Shown here piece after piece: positions 1 through 6,868 of a stretch of DNA of 22,285 nucleotides. How positions within the stretch are numbered: the first letter of the stretch is position 1; each line of letters starts with the position of its first letter. The notes under the pieces were generated by a model that was given only the letters and a program-made list of their open reading frames with translations, was not told where the DNA came from and ran no database searches. The stretch is from positions 1 through 22,285 of the forward strand of contig URCD01000030.1 of the NCBI GenBank assembly GCA_900546215.1. The letters run 5' to 3'. The position numbers and the translations under genes are program-made. The stretch comes from an uncultured Eubacteriales bacterium (GTDB lineage Bacteria > Bacillota > Clostridia > Lachnospirales > Anaerotignaceae).

Positions 1-1423
1 CCTTAACCGTAGCAACCTTAAGTTCTACATCATCAAATTCTCCACCAAGTGTTACTTTTACATCTCCACTGAATGTAGGAGCTGCATTGAGGAGGAACTT
101 CATTCCAAAATCAGTCTTATCACTAGATTCAGAAGCTCCTGTTGAGTAATTCCAAATAGTTACAACATTTTCATCAATTTCATATCTGAATTTACTTTCT
201 AATTCTTTTGCTTTAAAATCAAGAGCTGCAACTTCAATTCCTTCAGGGAATGTAAATGTAGCTTTTCTTGATGTATTAAGAATATCGCCTGTATTCTCTT
301 CTACTGATACCTTAAGTGTATTTGTATCATTTTCATCATCTTTTGCGTAGTTTTTACCAGCCCAGATAACAGGAAGGTCATCATCTTCTACTGTATATGT
401 AACTGCTTCTTCTACCATTTTAGCTACTTCAAGTTTAACAGTGTCAAAATCTTTGCTTGATACTGTGATTGTAGCTTTATCACCTGAAGATGCTTTTTTG
501 TCAGCTTTGAGATAAAGTCCAGAAATAGTCATTCTAATTCTTTCTTTATCTAAAGTTCCACCATCAATAGCTTTAAGTTTAATTACTATTTTATTATTGC
601 TAATTTCTGAGATATCTTCATCAATCTCAGCATTGCTATTAAGGAAAGTTACAACATCGACAAGGTTGTTATTAACCAACTTACCATCCTCATCAAATTT
701 TCCTAAATTTTTGTCACCATTCATCAAGAATGTATAATCACCGCTAAGCTTAAGAGTAATTGTATTTTTTTCACTAATTGATCCTTCTACTAATCCATCA
801 ATAGTGATATCTTTGATCTTCTTTTCTCTTGCAGCATCTTCAACAAATGTTGCAACGCCTTCAGATTCAATTTTAACTTCTTCAGCTGATGCAGTAGCGA
901 TTACTTCTGAAGCAGATTTGAAGCCATTAACATTACTTGTGAACTTAGCAACAACATCTCCTGTTTCAACAGCTTTTGCTGAAATAGCAAGCACGCAGGC
1001 CTTTGAATCATCATCATTGAATGTTTTTGTATCCAACGTAACAAGTGCTTTTGTATCACTAATTACTTTAACTGAATAAACTCCTTTATTAACATTATCT
1101 TTAGTTGCCTTATTATCAGCATCATTTTCAATAATGTAATCATTCTTGTCAGCTGTATCTTCGTCCTTAGTAAACTTACCGTTTGTCAATGTAAGGTAAA
1201 CTTCAAATGCATCTTTTTCAGTTGAATCATCTGCCCCTTTTACAGTAGACTCGATATCAACCTGATCATTGCCCTTTTTAAGTTCAACCCTTGATGTAAA
1301 TTCCGTATCTTTTGACACATAAATCTCGTCAACAGCTGTTAACTTTGTGGATGCGAACGCTGTCATGGGAACCATAGCAACAGTCATGATCGCAGCCATT
1401 AATAAAGCTAATTTCTTCTTCAT
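1..1423 (-). CDS. Secreted acidic protein, N-terminal part (3' end beyond window)
   Basis: I translated this frame by hand from the ATG at 1423 to the window edge and found no stop in 474 codons, so the gene continues to the left. It starts MKKK followed by a hydrophobic stretch and an AFA|S cleavage site at about residues 24-25, a classical Sec signal peptide. The mature part is rich in Asp, Glu, Lys, Thr and Val, nearly lacks Cys, and has the alternating pattern of beta-sandwich surface domains (for example VSVEENTGDI, VTLGGEFDDVEL). I do not recognise a named domain. It could be the N-terminal region of a stalk, S-layer or copper-amine-oxidase-like-domain surface protein, but no such domain is in view. 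The ribosome binding site AAGGAGGA lies at 1431-1438. Two promoters and a long leader precede it, which suggests a regulated and possibly abundant product (inference). Confidence 0.8.
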   Translation of the reverse strand, partial: MKKKLALLMAAIMTVAMVPMTAFASTKLTAVDEIYVSKDTEFTSRVELKKGNDQVDIESTVKGADDSTEKDAFEVYLTLTNGKFTKDEDTADKNDYIIENDADNKATKDNVNKGVYSVKVISDTKALVTLDTKTFNDDDSKACVLAISAKAVETGDVVAKFTSNVNGFKSASEVIATASAEEVKIESEGVATFVEDAAREKKIKDITIDGLVEGSISEKNTITLKLSGDYTFLMNGDKNLGKFDEDGKLVNNNLVDVVTFLNSNAEIDEDISEISNNKIVIKLKAIDGGTLDKERIRMTISGLYLKADKKASSGDKATITVSSKDFDTVKLEVAKMVEEAVTYTVEDDDLPVIWAGKNYAKDDENDTNTLKVSVEENTGDILNTSRKATFTFPEGIEVAALDFKAKELESKFRYEIDENVVTIWNYSTGASESSDKTDFGMKFLLNAAPTFSGDVKVTLGGEFDDVELKVATVK

Positions 1424-1447
1424 TTTGTTGTCCTCCTTTAAATTTTT

Positions 1448-1495
1448 TGGGGTTTTCCCCATTGTTTAGTTTTTTGTATCAAGGGGTTTCCCCTT
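1448..1495 (-). promoter_or_regulatory. Two tandem G/C mini-hairpins in the leader next to the RBS
   Basis: In the transcript of the secreted-protein gene, AAGGGG-AAA-CCCCTT (1495-1481) is followed 19 nt later by TGGGG-AAAA-CCCCA (1461-1448). The second ends 9 nt before the AAGGAGGA ribosome binding site. The four-G and four-C arms could also pair crosswise between the two hairpins. They may stabilise the mRNA or modulate ribosome access; neither is followed by a U-tract, so they are not terminators. Confidence 0.5.
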
Positions 1496-1504
1496 TACAA
1501 AATG

Positions 1505-1524
1505 AATTGTAGCAATCTACAATT
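1505..1524. repeat. Perfect inverted repeat over the -10 of promoter P2
   Basis: AATTGTAG (1505-1512), CAAT spacer, CTACAATT (1517-1524). The arms are perfect 8-mers and the left arm contains the -10 hexamer of P2. Position and symmetry suit a repressor operator, or a hairpin at the 5' end of the P1 transcript; no regulator is identified. Confidence 0.45.
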
Positions 1525-1534
1525 TTAAAGTCAA
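1506..1534 (-). promoter_or_regulatory. Promoter P2 of the secreted-protein gene
   Basis: On the minus strand, -35 TTGACT (1534-1529), a 17-bp spacer and -10 TACAAT (1511-1506). Transcription would begin near 1499, about 76 nt before the ATG at 1423. Confidence 0.6.
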
Positions 1535-1548
1535 TGGAAATGCCTAAT

Positions 1549-1566
1549 CTGTAACAATACTGTAAT
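1549..1566 (-). promoter_or_regulatory. Direct-repeat pair upstream of P2
   Basis: Plus-strand CTGTAAC (1549-1555) and CTGTAAT (1560-1566) start 11 bp apart, one helical turn, and end 14 bp before the -35 of P2. A poorer copy (GGGTAAT at 1572-1578) may follow. The geometry resembles binding sites of OmpR/PhoB-family response regulators; the regulator is not in the window. Confidence 0.45.
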
Positions 1567-1653
1567 ACTGAGGGTAATGTCGGGGTGCCCTAGCATTGCA
1601 GGACTGTTTCAAAAAGGCATACTACCGCCTTCAAAATCGCTTTTGCAAATAGA

Positions 1654-1681
1654 ATTATATCAGAATCAAAATAGATTTCAA
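1654..1681 (-). promoter_or_regulatory. Promoter P1 of the secreted-protein gene
   Basis: On the minus strand, -35 TTGAAA (1681-1676), a 16-bp spacer and -10 TATAAT (1659-1654), the latter preceded by TGA as in an extended -10. It would give a leader of about 225 nt that runs through P2. Confidence 0.6.
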
Positions 1682-1694
1682 GAGTTTAACGAAT

Positions 1695-1713
1695 CTTGTA
1701 ACATACTTGTAAC
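1695..1713 (-). promoter_or_regulatory. Direct-repeat pair upstream of P1
   Basis: Plus-strand CTTGTAAC at 1695-1702 and again at 1706-1713: identical 8-mers starting 11 bp apart, ending 13 bp before the -35 of P1. Similar in sequence, period and placement to the pair in front of P2. Confidence 0.5.
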
Positions 1714-1730
1714 AAAACCTAAAATATCGT

Positions 1731-1757
1731 AAAAAAAGGAGAGACAAAAGTCTCTCC
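1731..1757 (-). terminator. Rho-independent terminator of dnaD-dnaI
   Basis: GGAGAGAC-TTTT-GTCTCTCC read on the minus strand (1757-1738), an 8-bp perfect stem followed by seven T (1737-1731), 13 bp after the dnaI stop. Confidence 0.9.
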
Positions 1758-1770
1758 CGAATTAATCTAT

Positions 1771-2766
1771 TTATCTCATGAACCTTTTTTTAATCCTGAT
1801 GTCATCGCCTGTAAGCGTTAAAAACTCAAATCCGTCGGTCATTCTGGACAGCACCCTGTCCGAATACTGCTCCTTTAACCGGTCGGGGGTTAAGTTAGTT
1901 GAAACAATTGTAGCCCTGCTGTTTACCATACGCTCATTGATAATATTGAAAATCTGCGCGCTTACCAAAGTCGTTGAAAACTCCGTACCCAAATCGTCTA
2001 TTATGAGCAGGTCTACAGACAGCACATCGTCAAAAAACGAATTATATTCCTCTTCCTCACTTCTGTTAAACTGCTCGTCAGAAAGAGTCTTAAACAGTCT
2101 GCCGGCAGATATGTAAATAACCGTAAAGCCGCTGTCAAGCACCCTTTTTGCGATTGAGTTGCAGAGAAAGGTTTTTCCCAAGCCTGTTTTGCCCATAATC
2201 AAAAGGTTTTTATATTCGCTTCCGAAGCGTTCGGCAAATCTGAAGCAGGTGCTGTAGATTAGCCTCATATTCTCATACGGCGTTACTCCATGCTTGTCCT
2301 TATCGGTTTTTGAATAAAAGTCAAGGTTAAATGTATCAAAGCTCTCCTCATCTGACAGTTCATTTAGAAGCGCCCTTCCGTAAGCCTTCTGGATAAGATA
2401 CTGTCTGAAGCATGAGCATTCCTTTCCGTCTATCATACCGGTATCTTTACACTTTGGACACTTATATGCCTTATCAAAATCCGACTCCGTAATTCCGAGT
2501 TCTGAATATATCATATCCTTTTCCGTCTGAAGCTCATACAGGCGCTCATTAAGTTCAAATTTAATCCTCTCTTTTTCCTTTGGGTTTCTGATTATCTTCT
2601 TAGCCGCCGCAATTCCTGCCGCGTTTGTTTCCCTGTCTATTTCATCAAGGCGCGGATTTGCCGCGTAAACCTTATTTTTCATTTCTCTTTTGGCGGCTTC
2701 GGACGCGGACTTAATAGAATCGTAATCCCTCAGGGCCGACCTGTATATGTCAGTTTTTATACCCAT
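1771..2766 (-). CDS. dnaI: DnaC/DnaI-type helicase loader ATPase
   Basis: 331 residues. AAA+ ATPase of the DnaC/DnaI family, which loads the replicative helicase during initiation and restart. Walker A is GKTGLGKT (192-199), Walker B LLIIDD (253-258), sensor I is around STN (289-291), and arginine-finger candidates lie in SDRVLSR (302-308). The N-terminal part is helical and charged, followed by a probable zinc site CPKC...CSC (C103, C106, C117, C119), as seen in DnaI where this region binds the helicase. ATG at 2766 has a GGAGG site inside the end of dnaD, 3 bp upstream, so the two are an operon. A terminator follows directly. The family is clear; dnaC and dnaI are alternative names used in Clostridia. 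Confidence 0.93.
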   Translation of the reverse strand: MGIKTDIYRSALRDYDSIKSASEAAKREMKNKVYAANPRLDEIDRETNAAGIAAAKKIIRNPKEKERIKFELNERLYELQTEKDMIYSELGITESDFDKAYKCPKCKDTGMIDGKECSCFRQYLIQKAYGRALLNELSDEESFDTFNLDFYSKTDKDKHGVTPYENMRLIYSTCFRFAERFGSEYKNLLIMGKTGLGKTFLCNSIAKRVLDSGFTVIYISAGRLFKTLSDEQFNRSEEEEYNSFFDDVLSVDLLIIDDLGTEFSTTLVSAQIFNIINERMVNSRATIVSTNLTPDRLKEQYSDRVLSRMTDGFEFLTLTGDDIRIKKRFMR

Positions 2767-2769
2767 TGC

Positions 2770-3702
2770 TTATTCCTCCAGATTTCTTTTAAGTTCCTCA
2801 CGCTTAAGCCTTTCAAGCTCTTCAAAATCCCAGTCTCTCTGTTCAAAATTGAATTTCTCCTTTTTAGGCGGCGTCTTTTTTGCGCCTCTGCTTTCAGCAA
2901 ATCTTTCATCGGCCGCCTTTGCTTTTTCAAGCGTATCTACCCCGTCTTTTTTCCAGTTTGAAAAGATTTTGTCCGCATAGGGGAACGGGTTGCCGCTTGT
3001 TACTATAAGCGCCGTTTTCTCACAACCGTAAAGTATGAGATCCAGCGGCATACTCTCCGACCATTTCTTCATGTATTCCTTCTGCTTAGGCACGGGGGAT
3101 TTACCCCCAAGCCCCAGCGTTCTCATTATTCTCATGTAAACATGACTGTAATCCTTAATATGTTCAAGCGCCGAGGCCGCGTCCGTTACCCCGTCGTCAG
3201 CCCAGGTAATAGCCACCTTTTCAATATAGCGCATACTCCTGTGTCCGTTTTCACAGCAGTACGCCAGAAGAATCTCAATAACCTCAAGCGGCAGTCTGAG
3301 CCAGTCGTGCAGGCTGTAAAGAGTACTTATTTCAGACATTGTCAGCAGCTTTCCAAGATAGCTCTCCGCGCTGTTTAAAATTGAGCGGAAATCATCATTA
3401 TGGTTCATATAATAGCTTATTTCCTCAGCCGAATAATCCGGAGAAGCTGAAGGTATAAGCCTTTGAGCCGCAGCAGGCCTCAGTATTTTTTCACCTTTGC
3501 TGTCCCAGTATTCCAGAGCTTTTTTTACGTCGCTTTCAGTCATATTAAGGCACTGCGCCAGCTGTTCATCGGTAAACGAGGCTTTACCCTCCTGAATGAA
3601 TTTCTGCGCGCAGATATAAACCAGAATGTAAGCTGACGGCGCACCGGCCATATATTTATTTAAAAAATCGTTCGATATACAAGTCTTTCCATTTTCCGCC
3701 AT
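2770..3702 (-). CDS. dnaD: DnaD-domain replication protein
   Basis: 310 residues. Primosome protein that remodels DNA and helps recruit helicase and loader to origin or stalled forks. Residues 10-75 look like a winged-helix N-terminal domain with a TDEQLAQCLNMTESDV segment. Two DnaD/DnaB_2 repeats follow: about 118-182, ending RSMRYIEKVAITW, and about 205-262, with PFPYADKIFSNW, the diagnostic motif. The C-terminus (270-310) is a charged Lys/Glu/Arg tail. ATG at 3702 has an AAAGGA site about 10 nt upstream. It is first gene of the dnaD-dnaI operon; helicase-loading partners encoded together support the call. Two tandem DnaD repeats are usual in clostridial members. Confidence 0.92.
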   Translation of the reverse strand: MAENGKTCISNDFLNKYMAGAPSAYILVYICAQKFIQEGKASFTDEQLAQCLNMTESDVKKALEYWDSKGEKILRPAAAQRLIPSASPDYSAEEISYYMNHNDDFRSILNSAESYLGKLLTMSEISTLYSLHDWLRLPLEVIEILLAYCCENGHRSMRYIEKVAITWADDGVTDAASALEHIKDYSHVYMRIMRTLGLGGKSPVPKQKEYMKKWSESMPLDLILYGCEKTALIVTSGNPFPYADKIFSNWKKDGVDTLEKAKAADERFAESRGAKKTPPKKEKFNFEQRDWDFEELERLKREELKRNLEE

Positions 3703-3733
3703 AATTCACGTTTCCTTTGCATTTAATTATACC

Positions 3734-3762
3734 AGTATACCATTTACGACGTTTATTTTCAA
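3734..3762 (-). promoter_or_regulatory. Promoter of dnaD-dnaI
   Basis: Minus strand: -35 TTGAAA (3762-3757), 17-bp spacer, -10 TATACT (3739-3734). Transcription would start about 25 nt before the dnaD ATG. It lies just downstream of the preceding unit's terminator. Confidence 0.7.
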
Positions 3763-3773
3763 TTGACATACTG

Positions 3774-3805
3774 AAAAAAGGATTAAGCTAAGCTTAATCC
3801 TTTTT
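3774..3805. terminator. Rho-independent terminator after the wecA-like gene
   Basis: GGATTAAGCT (3780-3789) and AGCTTAATCC (3791-3800) are perfect inverted arms, flanked by A6 on the left and T5 on the right. The natural direction is minus, closing the long ywlC-upp-wecA unit. The stop codon TAA of the wecA-like gene (3796-3794) lies within the stem. The symmetric flanks could let it work both ways. Confidence 0.88.
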
Positions 3806-4840
3806 ACTTTCTTTAAGTTTATTTTTATTATTAAATACGAAAATTACAATGCTTAGAACAATTACTGTAAGCACCGCCACCGCCAGCGTTCTGGAATCCT
3901 TAATGGCTATAAATATCGCCAGAACGGCAAGAAGCGTGCTTATGCCGTAAAGAATAAGGACAGCCTGCTTCTGCGTGTAGCCCTTATCTATAAGCTTATG
4001 ATGCAGATGTCCCCTGTCGGCCTGCATTATAGGCTTATGGGTAACGGCGCGTCTTAGCATGGCGCACAGGGTATCAAATATAGGCAGTCCCAAAGAAAGC
4101 ATGCTGACAATAAGCGCCAGTATGGCATAGCCCTTAAACACACCCATTATGCTTGTTACCGCAAGAACATATCCCAGGAATGTAGCACCGGTATCACCCA
4201 TAAATATTTCGGCCGGGTTAAAGTTTCTCGGAAGAAATCCGAGGCAGCTTCCGGCAAGAGCCGCCGTAAACATCACGGCTGATTCAGTACCCGTAAATAT
4301 GCACAGAACCATAAGGCAAAGAGAGGCAATTGAGGAAACTCCCGCCGCAAGTCCGTCAAGTCCATCAATCAGATTTACGGCGTTTGTAACGCCGACTATC
4401 CATATGAGCGTAATAGGGCCGCTGAACTTCTGCAAATAAGCCGTAACAGGCCACATTACAACATTAATCCTTATGCCTGAGCCTATAACAAGCAGAGCCG
4501 CTATAATCTGAAAAACAAATTTAACTCGGGCCGGCAAATTTTTGACGTCGTCAATTATGCCTACGCACACTATTATAACAGCGCCTGCAATAAAGCCTGT
4601 AAAATGCCTTAAATTTATATCATTTACAAATCTGTATAACAGCAGCACAGTAATCATAAAGCCCATTACTATAGCTATCCCGCCAAGGCGCGGCATGGGT
4701 TTAGTATGCATGCCCCTCGCCTTAGGATAATCAATGGCGCCAAGCTTTTCTGAGACCTTTTTAGCAAACGGCGTCGCAACCATCGATATGGCAAAGGCGC
4801 TGGCAAAAGCCGCTATATATAAAAGCCAATTATGAACCAT
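3794..4840 (-). CDS. wecA: MraY/WecA/TagO-family undecaprenyl-phosphate sugar-1-phosphate transferase
   Basis: 348 residues, polytopic membrane protein with about ten hydrophobic segments. It should transfer a sugar-1-phosphate (GlcNAc-1-P in WecA/TagO) from a UDP-sugar to undecaprenyl phosphate, the first step of teichoic-acid or other surface-glycan synthesis. Family motifs: PMPRLGG (49-54 area), DD at 97-98 in GIIDDVKNLP, NAVNLIDGLDGLAAG (153-167), FMGDTGA (213-219) and HLHHKL (278-283). The HLHH form in the last cytoplasmic loop points to the WecA/TagO branch rather than MraY. ATG at 4840 with AGGAG 6 nt upstream. It is the last gene of the operon, 18 bp after upp; this order after upp is common in Clostridia. 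The exact sugar cannot be read from sequence. Confidence 0.88.
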   Translation of the reverse strand: MVHNWLLYIAAFASAFAISMVATPFAKKVSEKLGAIDYPKARGMHTKPMPRLGGIAIVMGFMITVLLLYRFVNDINLRHFTGFIAGAVIIVCVGIIDDVKNLPARVKFVFQIIAALLVIGSGIRINVVMWPVTAYLQKFSGPITLIWIVGVTNAVNLIDGLDGLAAGVSSIASLCLMVLCIFTGTESAVMFTAALAGSCLGFLPRNFNPAEIFMGDTGATFLGYVLAVTSIMGVFKGYAILALIVSMLSLGLPIFDTLCAMLRRAVTHKPIMQADRGHLHHKLIDKGYTQKQAVLILYGISTLLAVLAIFIAIKDSRTLAVAVLTVIVLSIVIFVFNNKNKLKESKKD

Positions 4841-4858
4841 ATTAATCTCCTACTTAAA

Positions 4859-5485
4859 TCATTTTGTACCGAATATTCTGTCGCCCGCATCGCCAAGTCC
4901 GGGAACTATATAGCCGTGGTCGTTAAGGCAGCCGTCATAGGCAGCCGCGTAAATATCAACGTCCGGGTGCGCCTCCTTAAGAGCCTTCACGCCTTCAGGA
5001 GCGGCAAGTATGCATAAAAATGTTATCTTTTTAGCGCCCTTCTCCTTAATAAAGTCGATACCGGCAACGGCCGTCCCGCCAGTGGCAAGCATAGGGTCGG
5101 TTACAAAGACCTCCATTTGGTCTATATGTTCAGGAAGCTTACAGTAATACTCTACCGGCTTAAGAGTTTCGGGGTCCCTGTAAAGACCGATAAAGCCAAC
5201 CTTAGCCGTAGGCATAAGAGCAAGGAGTCCGTCCATCATACCCATTCCGGCACGCAGAATAGGCACCACCGCAAATCTTTTGTCGATTATATTCACGTCA
5301 GCCTCTGTAATCGGCGTTTCAACCTTTGAGGGGACAAGCTCTATATTTCTTGTAGCCTCGTAGCACAGGAGCATGGCAACCTCTGAAATAATCTCCTTAA
5401 ATTCCTTAGTGCAGGTATCCTTGTTTCTTAAAAGCGCCATTTTATTCTGAATAAGCGGATGGTTTGATACGAAAAACTCACTCAT
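4859..5485 (-). CDS. upp: Uracil phosphoribosyltransferase
   Basis: 208 residues, the normal length for Upp. It converts uracil and PRPP to UMP in pyrimidine salvage. It starts MSEFFVSNHPLIQNKM, as in other Upp proteins; the PRPP loop is VTDPMLATGGTA, and the uracil-binding end is GYIVPGLGDAGDRIFGTK. I placed the start at ATG 5485 because AAGGAAG lies 6 nt upstream. A TTG at 5506 would add seven residues (MKERKLT) not expected for the family and overlaps the rpiB stop. The gene is 17 bp downstream of rpiB, matching the rpiB-upp neighbourhood known from Bacillus. Confidence 0.96.
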   Translation of the reverse strand: MSEFFVSNHPLIQNKMALLRNKDTCTKEFKEIISEVAMLLCYEATRNIELVPSKVETPITEADVNIIDKRFAVVPILRAGMGMMDGLLALMPTAKVGFIGLYRDPETLKPVEYYCKLPEHIDQMEVFVTDPMLATGGTAVAGIDFIKEKGAKKITFLCILAAPEGVKALKEAHPDVDIYAAAYDGCLNDHGYIVPGLGDAGDRIFGTK

Positions 5486-5502
5486 TGTTAACTTCCTTTC
5501 CT

Positions 5503-5931
5503 TCAATCTTCTATCTGGTTAATTCTTCTGATATGCCTTTCATCATTTGAAAAAGGGGTCTCAAGGAATATTTTAACAATCTCTGTCGCAAGCCCCGGTC
5601 CGATGACCCTTGCTCCCATTGTAATAATATTCGCGTTATTATGCTCTCTTGTAGCCTTCGCGGAGAAGCAGTCATGAACAAGTGCGGCACGAATACCCTT
5701 TACTTTATTGGCCGTTATGCTTACGCCTATACCTGTTCCGCAAATCAGTATTCCCTTTTCACACTGTCCGTCGGCAACCGCATGCGCAACCTTCTTAGCG
5801 TACTCGGGATAATCGCAACTCGCCTCGCTGTAGGTTCCGAAATCCTCATATTCGTAACCGGCCTCATCGAGAAATTTAATTATTTCTTTTTTAAGCGGAA
5901 ATCCGCCGTGGTCACAGCCTATAGCTATCAT
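5503..5931 (-). CDS. rpiB: Ribose-5-phosphate isomerase B (RpiB/LacAB family)
   Basis: 142 residues, normal for RpiB. It interconverts ribose 5-phosphate and ribulose 5-phosphate in the pentose phosphate pathway. Visible residues: DHGG (D7, H8), the active-site Cys64 in ICGTGIGVSITANKVKGIRAA-type signature, H97 in REHNNAN, and Arg132/Arg135/Arg136 near the end for phosphate binding. I prefer ATG 5931 (MIAIGCDHGG), which aligns with family N-termini and leaves a workable 10 nt from AAAGGA. ATG 5940 would put that site only 1 nt from the start. The start sits 1 nt after the stop of the upstream gene, so translation is probably coupled. LacA/LacB are related, but a single unpaired copy in this cluster favours RpiB. 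Confidence 0.94.
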   Translation of the reverse strand: MIAIGCDHGGFPLKKEIIKFLDEAGYEYEDFGTYSEASCDYPEYAKKVAHAVADGQCEKGILICGTGIGVSITANKVKGIRAALVHDCFSAKATREHNNANIITMGARVIGPGLATEIVKIFLETPFSNDERHIRRINQIED

Positions 5932-5932
5932 A

Positions 5933-6394
5933 TCACTCATTTCCTTTCTCAGCCTGCCATTTGTGAAGCAGAGTTTCAAACGCCTCATTCATACCGAAAA
6001 GGCATGCCTTATAGGACCTCATATCCGAACCCTTAGGGCTGATGACGTCTTCACTGCTGCCAGTCGTATATTCCAAAAACGTAAAAAGCTTGTCGGCGGG
6101 GCACACCTGTGAAAGTCTGTATTTCTGCTCGTTGGTCATAGTCATTACAACGTCGGCCTCGTCAATATCAGCCTGTGTAAGCGGCAGAGAATCAAGCTCT
6201 TCCTCTTCAAGACTAAGTTCAACCGTATCAAGCAAATATCTTGTAAAGTTGCTTTTCCTTTTCCCCTCCGGTACGCTTATTCCACGGCTTTTAGCCGTTA
6301 CAAAGCGGCCTGAGCCATTGAATACCTCAAAAGCAAGCGCCTCGGCAATAGGTCCTTCGTAAGCGTTCTCCTCGTCAACAAATAAAAATTTCAT
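5933..6394 (-). CDS. Degenerate low-molecular-weight phosphatase paralogue (probable pseudoenzyme)
   Basis: 153 residues. Clearly homologous to the next upstream gene over its length: SRGI, LTQ-DI-EAD, TMT-E-K, and CP--KLFT are shared in register. The catalytic P-loop is destroyed: the family CX5R motif, CTGNTCR in the neighbour, reads DEENAYE here, so Cys7 is Asp, Gly9 is Glu and Arg13 is Glu. The general-acid Asp of the DP loop (Asp117 in the neighbour) is Ser119. Asn10, Pro15, Ala17 and Glu18 are kept. The frame is intact, with ATG at 6394 and an AAGGAG site, so it is not a decayed pseudogene. It should lack phosphatase activity; a binding or regulatory role, perhaps with its neighbour, is inference. 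Confidence 0.85.
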   Translation of the reverse strand: MKFLFVDEENAYEGPIAEALAFEVFNGSGRFVTAKSRGISVPEGKRKSNFTRYLLDTVELSLEEEELDSLPLTQADIDEADVVMTMTNEQKYRLSQVCPADKLFTFLEYTTGSSEDVISPKGSDMRSYKACLFGMNEAFETLLHKWQAEKGNE

Positions 6395-6408
6395 AATGTG
6401 TCTTCTCC

Positions 6409-6852
6409 TTATCTACTCTTCAGATGTTCAGCAAGCTTATTTATGCAGTCGATTATTTCTTCCGCACATTCCAAATATACCGCGGGGCTTTGGCCAAATG
6501 GATCGGCTATATCCCCGTCTGTGCCCGAACAAAAGCCTTTAAGCGTAAAAAGCTTTTCGGGAGGACACATTTTTTCTAGCATTTTTTTATGTTCAACAGT
6601 CATTGTAAGCAGCATGTCAGCCTCCTCAATATCCTTTTGGGTAAGCTGTTTTGCCGAATGCCCGTCAAGCGACAAGCCGTAATTTCTTACAGCCAGCATT
6701 GCGTAGTCACTCGCCTTTTCTCCATCGCGGGCAAATATTCCGCGGCTTTCAGCCTCGGCCTCTACCCCGCTGTTTTTAAATACCGCATTGGCAATAACCT
6801 CCGCCATAGGGCTTCGGCAAGTATTTCCTGTACAAACAAAAATAATTTTCAA
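6409..6852 (-). CDS. ywlE: Low-molecular-weight protein (arginine/tyrosine) phosphatase, YwlE-like
   Basis: 147 residues, normal family length. Cytoplasmic LMW phosphatase that acts through a phosphocysteine. All key residues are present: CTGNTCRSPMAE with Cys7 and Arg13, and the general acid Asp117 in DIADPFG. Thr11 after the P-loop Asn is the residue that favours phosphoarginine in Bacillus YwlE, and the ywlC-ywlE-rpiB-upp order matches Bacillus, so protein-arginine phosphatase is the better guess, though tyrosine phosphatase is possible. The start is TTG at 6852: an in-frame TGA precedes it directly, no ATG fits, and GGTGGTGAT (one mismatch from the ideal site) lies upstream. 16 bp separate it from ywlC. 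Confidence 0.9.
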   Translation of the reverse strand: MKIIFVCTGNTCRSPMAEVIANAVFKNSGVEAEAESRGIFARDGEKASDYAMLAVRNYGLSLDGHSAKQLTQKDIEEADMLLTMTVEHKKMLEKMCPPEKLFTLKGFCSGTDGDIADPFGQSPAVYLECAEEIIDCINKLAEHLKSR

Positions 6853-6868
6853 TCAAATCACCACCGAC

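Noticed and set aside
804..1079. 91-codon plus-strand frame with hydrophobic start opposite the secreted-protein gene
   Set aside because: The minus-strand frame has signal peptide, RBS and promoters; the plus frame is low-complexity Ser/Thr/Leu from antisense of acidic codons.
4859..5506. Longer upp start at TTG 5506
   Set aside because: ATG 5485 has the RBS at 6 nt and matches family length and N-terminus.
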